From Vibrio sp. SNU_ST1 (lineage in GTDB: Bacteria; Pseudomonadota; Gammaproteobacteria; Enterobacterales; Vibrionaceae), in contig NZ_CP130749.1 in assembly GCF_030563405.1 (NCBI RefSeq), forward strand, positions 124,001 through 188,000: a stretch of DNA of 64,000 nucleotides. The letters run 5' to 3'. This document shows positions 45,334 to 53,486 of this stretch, in pieces. How positions within the stretch are numbered: the stretch's first letter is position 1; every line of letters begins with the position of its first letter. Under the pieces are notes generated by a model. The model did no database searches. It had not been told where the DNA came from and saw only the letters and a program-made list of their open reading frames with translations. The position numbers were made by a program, and so were the translations under genes.

Positions 45334-46578
45334 ATGAGTACAATGGGAATCGCAATTGGTGCGACCGCTCTTTCGTTAATACTTATTGCTGTTTGGTTGG
45401 TCTCTTTGTCGCTAAGAAAAAAGCGCTTGGAACAAGAACGTAAAGCTCGCGCTGTCGCTTACCGAAAAGCGATTGAAAAAGCACGTATCCAAGAGCAAAA
45501 AGATCGTCAATTTAAGGCTGAAACTGGGCATGTGCCGTCGATTCTGTATTTGGCGAAAGAGGCCGAACGAGTCAATCTTAAGGAAGCTCTGTATTGGTAC
45601 GACAAAGCCGCCCATTTAGACAATGTCAACGGCATGTACGGCATTGTTCGCCTGAGTATGAAGTGCAAAGAAGACCTAATTTTAAGAGAAAAGGCCAATT
45701 TTTGGCAGCTAGCGATATCAGCACTGGATAATGACCCGCTTGCAAAATTCGAGGTGGGTAAAGCACTCGTGTTTGGTCGCGGAGTTGAGAAAAACCTCCC
45801 GAAAGGCAGCGCCTATATTGAAGAGTCTGCAGCTAGTGGTAACACCGAAGCGATGCTTTTTATGGGGGATTGGTGCTTAGATAGAGAGAACCCAGATTAT
45901 TCTCCAGAAAGCTCTTTCATGTGGTACAGAAAAGCGGCTGAAAAGAATAACCTAGACGGAAAAATCAAATTGGGTATGAGCTATTTGAACGGTGTTGGCG
46001 TTGTCGCTAATCATCGTGAAGCGGTTTACTGGTTTGAAACGGCAGCCGAAAAAAACTGTGCAGAAGCGATGTTTAGAGCCGGTGAGGCGTGGATTGACCA
46101 TGGTGAACACGGTAATGCTATCGCTTATATCTGGTTATTCTTGTCGGCTCATTTTGGCTATGCGGATGCGAGATATTTGAGGGATAAAGTTGGGGGTGAT
46201 CTTGGGGTTGATGCTGTCGTGGGATTACAGGCTCTGACTAAGCCGATAATGACTAAGCTGACGCAAGAAGCAATCACCAAGCACTCTATCGTTAAAGCAC
46301 TCAACAAGCTCTACAAACGCGATATCCCAGTGCATAAGAAAGTGAAAGAAGCTTCTGACGAAGAGAGTGATGAGTTAGGTGTCGATAAGGCGGATTTGGA
46401 TACTGAAGCCTCAAGTGCTCAAGGTTCAAATGCCAATAATCACCAACAGGCGGCTGAAAACCTTGATGGTGACAAGGCAAGCGTGAATCGAGCATCACAA
46501 GATAAGCAAGCTAACTCTAATAGCGGTTCTTTGGATTTTAGCCAACCGGCAGTCGAGTCTAATTGGAAGAGCAATTAG
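45334..46578 (+). CDS. Membrane-anchored Sel1-repeat protein
   Basis: An N-terminal helix (IAIGATALSLILIAVWLVSL) and a basic charged stretch precede Sel1-like repeats (WYDKAAHLDNVNGMYGIV, KFEVGKALVFGRGVEKN, WYRKAAEKNNLDGKIKLGMSYLNGVGV, WFETAAEKNCAEAMFRAGE), each about 36 residues. The C-terminal 80 residues are rich in Glu, Asp, Gln and Asn and look disordered. Sel1 proteins act as scaffolds; no specific partner can be inferred. The start has little Shine-Dalgarno sequence. It is monocistronic. Confidence 0.85.
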   Translation: MSTMGIAIGATALSLILIAVWLVSLSLRKKRLEQERKARAVAYRKAIEKARIQEQKDRQFKAETGHVPSILYLAKEAERVNLKEALYWYDKAAHLDNVNGMYGIVRLSMKCKEDLILREKANFWQLAISALDNDPLAKFEVGKALVFGRGVEKNLPKGSAYIEESAASGNTEAMLFMGDWCLDRENPDYSPESSFMWYRKAAEKNNLDGKIKLGMSYLNGVGVVANHREAVYWFETAAEKNCAEAMFRAGEAWIDHGEHGNAIAYIWLFLSAHFGYADARYLRDKVGGDLGVDAVVGLQALTKPIMTKLTQEAITKHSIVKALNKLYKRDIPVHKKVKEASDEESDELGVDKADLDTEASSAQGSNANNHQQAAENLDGDKASVNRASQDKQANSNSGSLDFSQPAVESNWKSN

Positions 46579-46732
46579 TAAACCGTGTTTATGAGTTCTT
46601 ACCTGTATTCTGAACATGACTGAAACGAGTAGTTCTACAATTTAAAAAATCCAACGATGTTATATGAGTGTAGATGTTATAACAGACTGTATTAAGCCGC
46701 TAAGGTGATCCGTTATTTATACGGTAGGTATT

Positions 46733-46914
46733 ATACCAATCGTAGTAAATAACTGGCCACCCTAGCTTGCTAAAACGCTCGATAACTGCGTTAGTATTTT
46801 TGACTGTAGAATAACTACTTATCGAAACTTCTTGTCGAAAAGATCAGCCTTGTTCTCAAGCCTTTTCCCTGCGCTATTTTTGAACACTTACTTACTGTGA
46901 TTGGTATTATTGAC
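46733..46914. repeat. 180-bp inverted-repeat element (MITE-like)
   Basis: TACCAATC at the left and GATTGGTA at the right lie about 180 bp apart. The arms continue as imperfect inverted repeats for about 24 bp (TACCAATCGTAGTAAATAAC against TACCAATCACAGTAAGTAAG). The interior encodes no ORF. The pattern fits a non-coding, possibly mobile repeat; comparable elements are common in vibrio intergenic regions in my recollection. Confidence 0.6.
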
Positions 46915-46939
46915 TGCGGCGGGTAAAGCACTTAAACAA

Positions 46940-46967
46940 AAAAAGGGAAGCATCAGCTTCCCTTTTT
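46940..46967. terminator. Bidirectional terminator
   Basis: The 12-bp palindromic arms AAAAAGGGAAGC and GCTTCCCTTTTT with an ATCA loop lie between the Sel1 gene region and sstT. Confidence 0.85.
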
Positions 46968-46987
46968 GTTTATGTACGATTTGCTTT

Positions 46988-47008
46988 TTAGAGCTTAGAG
47001 CTTAGAGC
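46988..47008. repeat. Tandem heptamer repeat
   Basis: TTAGAGC occurs three times in tandem just before the sstT stop codon. Confidence 0.75.
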
Positions 47009-47041
47009 TCAGAACTGTTTAGGTTCAGAGCAGCTAAAGGC

Positions 47042-48259
47042 TTATTGCTCTTTGTTTTGCTCGGCTTTACATACAGCAGCAGTGAACACTACGTCAGTTG
47101 AGCTGTTGAGCGCTGTTTCAGCAGAATCTTGAATCACACCGATAATGAAACCAACCGCTACAACCTGCATCGCTACATCGTTTGAGATGCCGAATAGGCC
47201 ACAAGCTAGCGGGATAAGCAGTAGTGAACCGCCAGCAACACCCGATGCGCCACATGCTGATACAGCAGCAACAAGGCTTAGTAGAATCGCAGTGAAGATA
47301 TCAATCTCAATACCCATAGTGTGTACAGCAGCAAGCGTTAACACAGTGATGGTGATTGCAGCGCCTGCCATGTTGATCGTTGCGCCTAGAGGAATCGATA
47401 CAGAGTAAGTATCTTCGTCTAGTTTTAGCTTCTTACAAAGGTTCATGTTCACTGGGATGTTTGCAGCGCTTGAACGAGTGAAGAATGCCGTTACACCAGA
47501 TTCACGAATACATTGCAGTACGAGTGGGTATGGGTTTTGTTTTGTTTTAATAAATACAAGCAGTGGGTTAACTACAAGTGCGATGATCAGCATTGAGCTT
47601 AGTAGTACTGCTAGAAGTTGACCGTAGCTTGCCAGTGCATCGAAGCCTGTTGTTGCGAATGTTGCAGAAACAAGACCGAAGATACCGAATGGCGCAAGAC
47701 GAATAATGAAGCGAACAATGTGTGAAACACTGTGGCTTAGGTCTTCGAAAACCGCTTTGGTTGTTGCAGATGCGTGGTGCAGTGCAAGACCAAGACCGAT
47801 TGCCCAAGCTAGAATACCGATGTAGTTCGCGTTCATTAGTGCGCTAACTGGGTTGTCTACAAGCTTGAATAGAAGCGTATGAAGAACTTCCGCAATACCT
47901 TGAGGAGGGTTAGCACCTTCAGCGCCAGCAACCAGTGTCAAAGTGGTTGGGAACATGAAGCTCAGTACTACAGCAGTCAGTGCTGCAGAGAACGTACCAA
48001 TCAGGTAAAGCACAATGATTGGACGCATATGAGTATGCTGACCTTTCTTTTGGTTTGCGATAGAAGCTGCAACAAGAATGAATACTAAAATTGGGGCAAC
48101 AGCTTTCAGAGCACCAACAAACAGGCTACCTAATAGGCCTGCATCTTGAGCTGCTGAAGGAGAAACCATGGCGAGAACGACACCGAAAACAATACCAGCA
48201 AGGATCTGTAGAACGAGATTTCCACGAGCGATGCGGGCGAGCATGTTGTTATTTTGCAT
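47042..48259 (-). CDS. sstT: Serine/threonine:sodium symporter
   Basis: The 405-residue inner-membrane transporter imports serine and threonine with sodium. It belongs to the dicarboxylate/amino acid:cation symporter family. [20 protein letters not shown] at the start, [34 protein letters not shown] and the helical hairpin [17 protein letters not shown] are distinctive of SstT. AGG lies six bases before the ATG. It is monocistronic with a bidirectional terminator downstream. Confidence 0.95.
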   Translation of the reverse strand: MQNNNMLARIARGNLVLQILAGIVFGVVLAMVSPSAAQDAGLLGSLFVGALKAVAPILVFILVAASIANQKKGQHTHMRPIIVLYLIGTFSAALTAVVLSFMFPTTLTLVAGAEGANPPQGIAEVLHTLLFKLVDNPVSALMNANYIGILAWAIGLGLALHHASATTKAVFEDLSHSVSHIVRFIIRLAPFGIFGLVSATFATTGFDALASYGQLLAVLLSSMLIIALVVNPLLVFIKTKQNPYPLVLQCIRESGVTAFFTRSSAANIPVNMNLCKKLKLDEDTYSVSIPLGATINMAGAAITITVLTLAAVHTMGIEIDIFTAILLSLVAAVSACGASGVAGGSLLLIPLACGLFGISNDVAMQVVAVGFIIGVIQDSAETALNSSTDVVFTAAVCKAEQNKEQ

Positions 48260-48579
48260 AAAATACCTGCAATTGTTAATTTATTATAGTGATGTATCTT
48301 TTTATGAAGTTGTACCAAATCCAACTATACACTAGCGGAATTGGCGGTCATATTAGCGGGATCTAAGAGGGTGTCTAGGGATAGTTTACTTTTAGGGTTA
48401 TTGTTTGCGCTATGTGGTGTTTTTAGAGCTAAATGTTAAATAAATGTATTTTGATTGAGCTATAAATCTGCTGATTCTCATTTGATAGATTCAAAACACT
48501 GCAAATGTAGAAATGTAAACGGCTATAGGAAAGAACATTGTGTGCATAAATAACCACACCATTATCAAATTGAAACAAA
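48260..48579. other. Gap between sstT and rsgA
   Basis: It holds the sstT promoter region; I see no ORF, operator or other structure before the rsgA terminator. Confidence 0.4.
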
Positions 48580-48609
48580 AAGCCCCACGTCTTTAACAAG
48601 GTGGGGCTT
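48577..48609 (-). terminator. Terminator after rsgA
   Basis: Nine-bp arms AAGCCCCAC / GTGGGGCTT with a 12-base loop lie about 40 bases after the stop, with a T-rich tail on the minus strand. Confidence 0.75.
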
Positions 48610-48648
48610 AGTTGTTTAAATAAAGCTTATTGTGATTACCCCAAGGGT

Positions 48649-49713
48649 TTAGTCAGAAGCTTTTTTAATGTTGCGGCTTTCTGATTGCACGGTTTTGTAC
48701 ATCTTGGAAAGCTGCTTACTGTTCGCGCGTTGCTCTGCCAATGAGGTGCCATTTCTGGCTTGCTCTCTCAATAACTTTTGATAGTTAGTAAATCGTCTTT
48801 CAGACAAATCACCACTTTCAATCGCCTTGCGTATCTTGCACCCCGGTTCTGATTCATGATGACAATCAGAGAATCGGCAATGCATGGCTAACTCTTCGAC
48901 GTCAGAAAAGGTTTCACTCACGCCTTCAGCGCAGTCAGCAAGTTGTAGCTCTCGCATTCCTGGAGTATCGAGTAGTAAGCCGCCCGATGTTAGCAAGTGG
49001 AGCGATCGTGATGTGGTTGTGTGTCGGCCTTTGCTGTCGTCTTCACGAATGCCACCTGTGACTTGTTCAGCCTCACCAAGTAACGAGTTGACCAAGGTAG
49101 ATTTACCCACACCGGATGAACCCATTAAAGCCACAGTCTTGCCCGCTCTACACCAAGGCGACAAAACTTGAGTTGAGTCTTGGTCTAGGCTATTTACGGC
49201 TTCGATCATTAGCATTGGGTCTAAGCTTTGCACTTGTTGTATTTTGTCTTCGTAGTCGTCACACAAGTCTTTCTTGGTGAGTACGATAACCGCTTCAACC
49301 TTTGCTTCATTGGCGAGCGCTAGGTAGCGTTCAATACGGCTTAGATTAAAGTCGTTATTTAACGAAACCACGACAAAAACCGTGTCGATATTAGCTGAGA
49401 TATATTGTTCTGCGATACGGCTACCTGCAGCTTTACGGCTGAAGAGCGATTGACGGTCTAATAAACGGCCGAATTGCAGTTCAGAGTTCAAGATTACCCA
49501 GTCGCCAACCGTCATTGCGGGTTGTTTTTGATGGATAGGGAGAACGATTTCGCCTTGTTCTGACGCTAGTGTATAGCCGCTACGGTGGTGCGCGGTAATA
49601 CGAGCAATAACGGATTGGTCATAGTCTTCGAGTGTCAGTTGTTGTTGGAATACAGGTTGCCATCCAAGTTGTCGAAGTGACATTGGATGAGAAAATGTGT
49701 TTTGTGAATTCAT
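48649..49713 (-). CDS. rsgA: Ribosome small-subunit biogenesis GTPase RsgA
   Basis: The circularly permuted GTPase helps 30S maturation. An OB-fold N-terminus is followed by TKKD (G4), then [17 protein letters not shown] (G1) and the DTPGMREL (G3) order. The zinc motif is [14 protein letters not shown] near residues 280-295. Length (354) fits. It may be a second chromosomal copy; vibrios commonly also carry rsgA elsewhere. The start has a weak ribosome binding site (GGGTAAATAGAC). A 15-codon ORF with a strong ribosome binding site lies upstream on the same strand. Confidence 0.93.
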   Translation of the reverse strand: MNSQNTFSHPMSLRQLGWQPVFQQQLTLEDYDQSVIARITAHHRSGYTLASEQGEIVLPIHQKQPAMTVGDWVILNSELQFGRLLDRQSLFSRKAAGSRIAEQYISANIDTVFVVVSLNNDFNLSRIERYLALANEAKVEAVIVLTKKDLCDDYEDKIQQVQSLDPMLMIEAVNSLDQDSTQVLSPWCRAGKTVALMGSSGVGKSTLVNSLLGEAEQVTGGIREDDSKGRHTTTSRSLHLLTSGGLLLDTPGMRELQLADCAEGVSETFSDVEELAMHCRFSDCHHESEPGCKIRKAIESGDLSERRFTNYQKLLREQARNGTSLAEQRANSKQLSKMYKTVQSESRNIKKASD

Positions 49714-50024
49714 GTCTATTTACCCAGACGTGCGAGCTTTCTTTTTTGTGAGAGCATTAACTTCTTGTGAGATCTCTTATTGTTGATGAGATCAAAAGAG
49801 TTAATGAGACCAAAAAGAGTTGCTGAAATTAAAAGCGTCGAGACGTCAAAAATGTTTTGAGTTTGGGTCGAATTCAAATAGATAGGACCCCGGATTTAGT
49901 CATGCGCTATTGGCATGAGGGATTGATCTCTTATGGATCAATAGCAAACCGGGTAAAAGTGTGCGGTAGTCACGGGTGACGAGATGTTGGTCGATCGGTA
50001 TTTAAGTTGGATTAACCAAACAAA

Positions 50025-50072
50025 TTAACGCGTTACTTTTACTGCCAGTTTTAGTGTTTTGATTACAATCAT
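50025..50072 (-). CDS. Possible 15-codon leader peptide
   Basis: AAGGAG lies 8 bases before an ATG that opens MIVIKTLKLAVKVTR and stops. It lies between the copper-chaperone terminator and rsgA, 311 bases before rsgA. The strength of the ribosome binding site makes it worth noting, but conservation is unknown. Confidence 0.35.
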   Translation of the reverse strand: MIVIKTLKLAVKVTR

Positions 50073-50138
50073 CTTCTATTCTCCTTGGGTTATTAATGTG
50101 CTCAGGCTTCAAATATAAAGCGAACTCAGTTTAGCAAA

Positions 50139-50169
50139 AAGCCACGATGGCGAGAAGTCATCGTGGCTT
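50139..50169 (-). terminator. Terminator after the copper-chaperone gene
   Basis: Eleven-bp arms AAGCCACGATG and CATCGTGGCTT are followed by five T on the minus strand. Confidence 0.85.
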
Positions 50170-50196
50170 AAATTATTTCATCGATTGTGAATTTGA

Positions 50197-50655
50197 TTAA
50201 TGATGATCGTGATTCATCTTTTTCATACCGCTCATCACTTTCTTCACTGGCGCATCAAAGGTCTGTGTTTCACCGTTTGCGAAGGTCAGTGTCATTTTGA
50301 TTTGTTCACCTTCTTTTAGGCTGCTTTTTAAGTCAAACAACATGATGTGTAAGCTACCTGGTTTAAGTACAGCTTTACCATTTGCAGGGATGGTGATCGC
50401 CTGAACTTGACGCATCTTCATTACGTCGCCATCAACGATAACATCATGAAGTTCTACCTTTCCAGCAGCTGGTGTTGTTGCAGAAACAATAGCGCGATCT
50501 TTATCGCTGTGGTTCATCAGAGTCGTGAATACCGCGCTGTTCACTGCTGAAGGTGGGGTTGCACGCGCGTACGCGTCATGAACCATAATGTCGCTATTTG
50601 CTTGAGCAAGAGGAGTGAGCAATAAGCCTGCTAGAGCAAGTACTTTTAACTTCAT
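50197..50655 (-). CDS. Periplasmic copper chaperone, PCu(A)C family
   Basis: The 152-residue protein has a signal peptide (LALAGLLLTPLAQA) and the DUF461/PCu(A)C core VHDAYARATPPSAVNSAVFTTLMNHS, then VELHDVIVDGDVMKMRQV with the metal-binding His and Met residues and SLHIMLFDL. The C-terminus MKKMNHDHH adds His. It delivers Cu(I) to the CuA site of cytochrome c oxidase in this family. The SCO gene and a small protein lie just upstream on the same strand. AAGGA lies before the ATG. Confidence 0.93.
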   Translation of the reverse strand: MKLKVLALAGLLLTPLAQANSDIMVHDAYARATPPSAVNSAVFTTLMNHSDKDRAIVSATTPAAGKVELHDVIVDGDVMKMRQVQAITIPANGKAVLKPGSLHIMLFDLKSSLKEGEQIKMTLTFANGETQTFDAPVKKVMSGMKKMNHDHH

Positions 50656-50768
50656 GTTGTTGTCCTTAATTTTTTGTTTTGGTCTGGGGCCTGACTTTTT
50701 GTTCGAACTTTATTAGTTAAGTTCTTTATTTTTGTACACGTTGTTCTCGTCGCTGATGACTTGGTACG

Positions 50769-51365
50769 TTAGCGCGTTAATGTGTTGATAGCTTCAACAA
50801 TTGGCGCTGGAGTTAACGTATGCGGCACTTTGGTAATCAGCGTGCCATCGGGTTTTAAAAAATAGAAATATGAGCTGTGGTCTAGGGTGTATTCCAATTC
50901 TGAACCTTCAAGCTTGGTCTTTCTAAAAATAACACCGTAGTTGTGTGCAAGCGTTGTTGTCACATCTAACGGACCACTTAATCCTTCCATCATTGGGTGG
51001 AAGTATTGTGCGTATTCGTATGAGGCTTCAGCGGCGTCGCGCTCAGGATCAAGAGAAACAAACATCGGGCGCATCTTGGCTTTTGCTTCATCAGAAATCT
51101 GGTTAAGTGCTCCGGCTAACATTGCTAGAGAAGTAGGGCACACATCTGGGCAACGTGTGAAACCAAAGTAAACGATACGAATTCTGTCATCGGTTTGGTC
51201 AAAGATTTCCGTTGGCTGGTTATCTTTGCCGAAAAGGGTTGTTGCGGAGAATTGTTGTTTTGCCGCGCGTTGTTTTTGAGCTTCGTTTTGCCCATCAAGG
51301 TAACTTTTAACGCCAAAGCCAAGGACAAAAGCGACAACCAATGCTAACGACCAATTTCTACTCAT
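50769..51365 (-). CDS. SCO-family copper/thioredoxin-like protein
   Basis: The 198-residue protein has an N-terminal membrane anchor (LALVVAFVLGFGVKSYL), a thioredoxin-like fold and the copper motif CPDVC in GFTRCPDVCPTSLAML; the third ligand is the His in YTLDHSSYFYFL. Its role is assembly of the copper centre of cytochrome c oxidase. Its start overlaps the stop of the upstream gene by 4 bp (ATGA), and the PCu(A)C gene follows, so the three form an operon. Confidence 0.93.
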   Translation of the reverse strand: MSRNWSLALVVAFVLGFGVKSYLDGQNEAQKQRAAKQQFSATTLFGKDNQPTEIFDQTDDRIRIVYFGFTRCPDVCPTSLAMLAGALNQISDEAKAKMRPMFVSLDPERDAAEASYEYAQYFHPMMEGLSGPLDVTTTLAHNYGVIFRKTKLEGSELEYTLDHSSYFYFLKPDGTLITKVPHTLTPAPIVEAINTLTR

Positions 51366-51802
51366 CTTGCCATCCTTATTGCCGGGTTTACAGTATCGAC
51401 ACCATCAGTGAGCTCACCGATCCATGTCATCTTGTCTAAAGTACATACAGGTAAAATTACATCACCTTCATAGGTATTATTGCCAATGCTTTTCAATTGA
51501 AAACGTGCCGAGCCCATTTCCATCTCTAAACCTGTAAGCGACAGCATTAATGTGTCAGAGGCTGCGTCTTCCCATACCACTTTGATTTTGGTGGGAGCCT
51601 GAGGTTGAGCCGTCTCGCGATCAAGTGTCATCGTAACTGTATTTTGCTCACACGATGTGGTGGAAAGCATGCAGTAATCATCTAAGTTAACGTCAGCAGA
51701 GGCTCGCTCCATCGCGGATTCAAATTGCTGAATGGCTTGCGGCCCATAAAAGCCTGCCACGAGAGCGATCCCCAGAGCAGCAACCTTTAATGCAGAGTGC
51801 AT
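51362..51802 (-). CDS. Small exported protein linked to SCO
   Basis: The 146-residue protein begins with a hydrophobic segment (KVAALGIALVAGFYGPQAI) and is likely periplasmic. It has a paired Cys pattern (YCMLSTTSC) and a beta-rich body (TLMLSLTGLEMEMGSARFQLKS) with a third Cys in ILPVCTLD. I do not recognise the family. Its stop overlaps the SCO start, so translation is coupled; a role in copper or cytochrome oxidase assembly is an inference from that context only. Confidence 0.8.
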   Translation of the reverse strand: MHSALKVAALGIALVAGFYGPQAIQQFESAMERASADVNLDDYCMLSTTSCEQNTVTMTLDRETAQPQAPTKIKVVWEDAASDTLMLSLTGLEMEMGSARFQLKSIGNNTYEGDVILPVCTLDKMTWIGELTDGVDTVNPAIRMAR

Positions 51803-51898
51803 GTCGTGTTCTCATCTAATTTTATAAGAGCGGCGATGTTATCATACCCCTCAATATGTGCTTGTATCAAAAAGCAATTTTGTGCGTATGGTAGAACA

Positions 51899-51928
51899 AA
51901 AAAAGCGAAGCCATTGGCTTCGCTTTTG
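51899..51928. terminator. Terminator after DUF368 gene
   Basis: The palindrome AAAAGCGAAGCC / GGCTTCGCTTTT with an ATT loop has T-runs on both sides. It lies about 75 bases beyond the stop codon. Confidence 0.85.
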
Positions 51929-52001
51929 TCTGTGTCATAGGACGTGAGCTTAGTCTTTCTAAGTTCTATCCGTTCTGAACACGTTCCAGAATTACGTTTA
52001 A

Positions 52002-52922
52002 TTAGTCAGCGTTGCGCTCTGCAAATTTCTCTAACCCCAGAACCAAGGCAATGGCAACAAACATCATCGCAATAGCCATTACTAGCTGTGAAGGCTGAGA
52101 GGTGACTGCTTCAAAATCAAACGGTGACAAGTTCTCTTGAATCAGAGGAACTTGTTCACCTTTAGAGTTTATACGCCAACTGATCGTTTCTTTCCACGGC
52201 CAAATCTTCGGCAGTGTACCGATCATCAAACCAGTCAAGAATACTAATGTGAAGTCGCGGAATGAGCGCAGTAACCAAGAAAGTACGTGAGAGAAAGTTA
52301 GCAGGCCAATCACACAGCCACCAAGGAATAGGGCAAGTACATCAACCTGAAATTCTTTAACGGCACCAAGTACCGGGCCATACATACCAATTAATAGCAG
52401 AATGAAGCTCCCTGAGATACCTGGCAAAATCATCGCACAGATCGCAATCGCACCTGCAATGAGAATATTGATACTGGTAGGTTCCATTTGCAGCGGCTTA
52501 AGCACGGTAATGCTGTAAGCGAAGGCGATACCAAGCAGCAAAAATACGAATCGAATCATATCGCGCTTTTCTACTTGTTTAAGAATATGGAAAACCGACA
52601 CCAAGATAAGGCCAAAGAAGAAAGACCACAGTGGAACCGGGTGGGTGACTAATAACCAAGAAATCAGTTTCGCAAATGTCGCTATGCTCGTGAATACGCC
52701 TGCGAACAGTGAAATTAGGAAAAAACCATTGATGTGGCTAAACGCGGCTTTGAAACCTTCACGCTTCCATAATCCAAGTACGCTAGGGTTAATTCTTCGA
52801 ATGCTTTCTAGTAGCGTATCGTAGATACCAGTGATGAATGCGATGGTTCCGCCCGACACGCCAGGGACAACGTCGGCTGCGCCCATTGCCATGCCTTTGA
52901 AAAAAGTACTTAAGTAGTTCAT
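52002..52922 (-). CDS. DUF368 polytopic membrane protein
   Basis: The 306-residue inner-membrane protein has about eight hydrophobic helices and the DUF368 core FFKGMAMGAADVVPGVSGGTIAFITGIYDTLL with LPGISGSFILLLIGMYGPVL. Work on related proteins points to undecaprenyl-phosphate recycling or flippase activity; I treat that as family knowledge. The frame opens further upstream at a TTG without a ribosome binding site; the ATG at 52922 matches the family start. It is monocistronic. Confidence 0.9.
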   Translation of the reverse strand: MNYLSTFFKGMAMGAADVVPGVSGGTIAFITGIYDTLLESIRRINPSVLGLWKREGFKAAFSHINGFFLISLFAGVFTSIATFAKLISWLLVTHPVPLWSFFFGLILVSVFHILKQVEKRDMIRFVFLLLGIAFAYSITVLKPLQMEPTSINILIAGAIAICAMILPGISGSFILLLIGMYGPVLGAVKEFQVDVLALFLGGCVIGLLTFSHVLSWLLRSFRDFTLVFLTGLMIGTLPKIWPWKETISWRINSKGEQVPLIQENLSPFDFEAVTSQPSQLVMAIAMMFVAIALVLGLEKFAERNAD

Positions 52923-53135
52923 TGCTTCATAGAGTTGAGGGTGATTTTGTGCAGTATACAAACTTTAGTGTAAAAAAAGTATGAATATACCTTTGGCGAG
53001 GTGCTTTTATTACCTCTTTAATTGTAAGGCAATACGTTGATGTGAACATCTGTCTTACATTTAAAATACAACTGCTTGGTGTCTTATTATTGTCGGCTTC
53101 AGTGAAACTTGTTTTCTATCGATATTGCATCTTGG

Positions 53136-53148
53136 TTGCATTATGCAA
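53136..53148 (+). promoter_or_regulatory. LuxO-type operator upstream of qrr
   Basis: TTGCATTATGCAA is a perfect match to the TTGCA-N3-TGCAA LuxO site. A weaker copy (TTGCAATTCGCAT) is at 53156-53168. The site is centred about 108 bp before the predicted start of the Qrr RNA, in the range expected for a sigma-54 enhancer. Confidence 0.8.
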
Positions 53149-53222
53149 ATGCACTTTGCAATTCGCATCATGAATTCGAGGTTTTTATGCGATGCAGGGC
53201 TTATAAAACGGCTGAATTAAAG

Positions 53223-53239
53223 TTGGCACGTTAACTGCA
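53223..53239 (+). promoter_or_regulatory. Sigma-54 promoter of qrr
   Basis: TTGGCAC-GTTAA-CTGCA fits the -24/-12 pattern (TGGCAC-N5-TTGCA) with one mismatch. With GC at -13/-12 the start falls at position 53250, where the RNA-like sequence TGACCC begins. Confidence 0.85.
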
Positions 53240-53249
53240 CTGTATACAT

Positions 53250-53360
53250 TGACCCTTCTTAAGCCGAGGGTCACCTAGCCAACTGACGTTGTTAGTGAAC
53301 TTATGATTTGTTCACAAATATATAGAGCCAATCGCGATTATTGCGGTTGGCTATTTTTTT
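53250..53360 (+). ncRNA. qrr: Qrr quorum-regulatory small RNA
   Basis: The RNA starts with TGACCC, which pairs with GGGTCA in stem 1, then contains the highly conserved Qrr core GGGTCACCTAGCCAACTGAC-GTTGTTAGTGAAC. A rho-independent terminator (AGCCAATCGC ... GCGGTTGGCT plus T-run) ends it at about 53360. Together with the sigma-54 promoter and LuxO sites this is a member of the Hfq-dependent Qrr family that controls LuxR/HapR-type quorum sensing. It is 111 nt by this reading, slightly long. Which Qrr number it is cannot be told. It lies between the DUF368 gene and malT and runs convergent to malT. Confidence 0.93.
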
Positions 53361-53423
53361 GTTTGTCGTTTGGCTCTTTATGATCTGCTATCTGCTATCT
53401 GCTATTAACCCATGCTCCAAACG

Positions 53424-53457
53424 AAAAAAAAAGCCAGTTACCATAGGTAACTAGCTT
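53424..53457 (-). terminator. Terminator after malT
   Basis: AAGC-C-AGTTACC pairs with GGTAACT-A-GCTT around an ATA loop (one mismatch), with a nine-base T-run on the minus strand. Confidence 0.8.
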
Positions 53458-53486
53458 AAGCTTTTCTCGAATCAATCTCGAATCGT

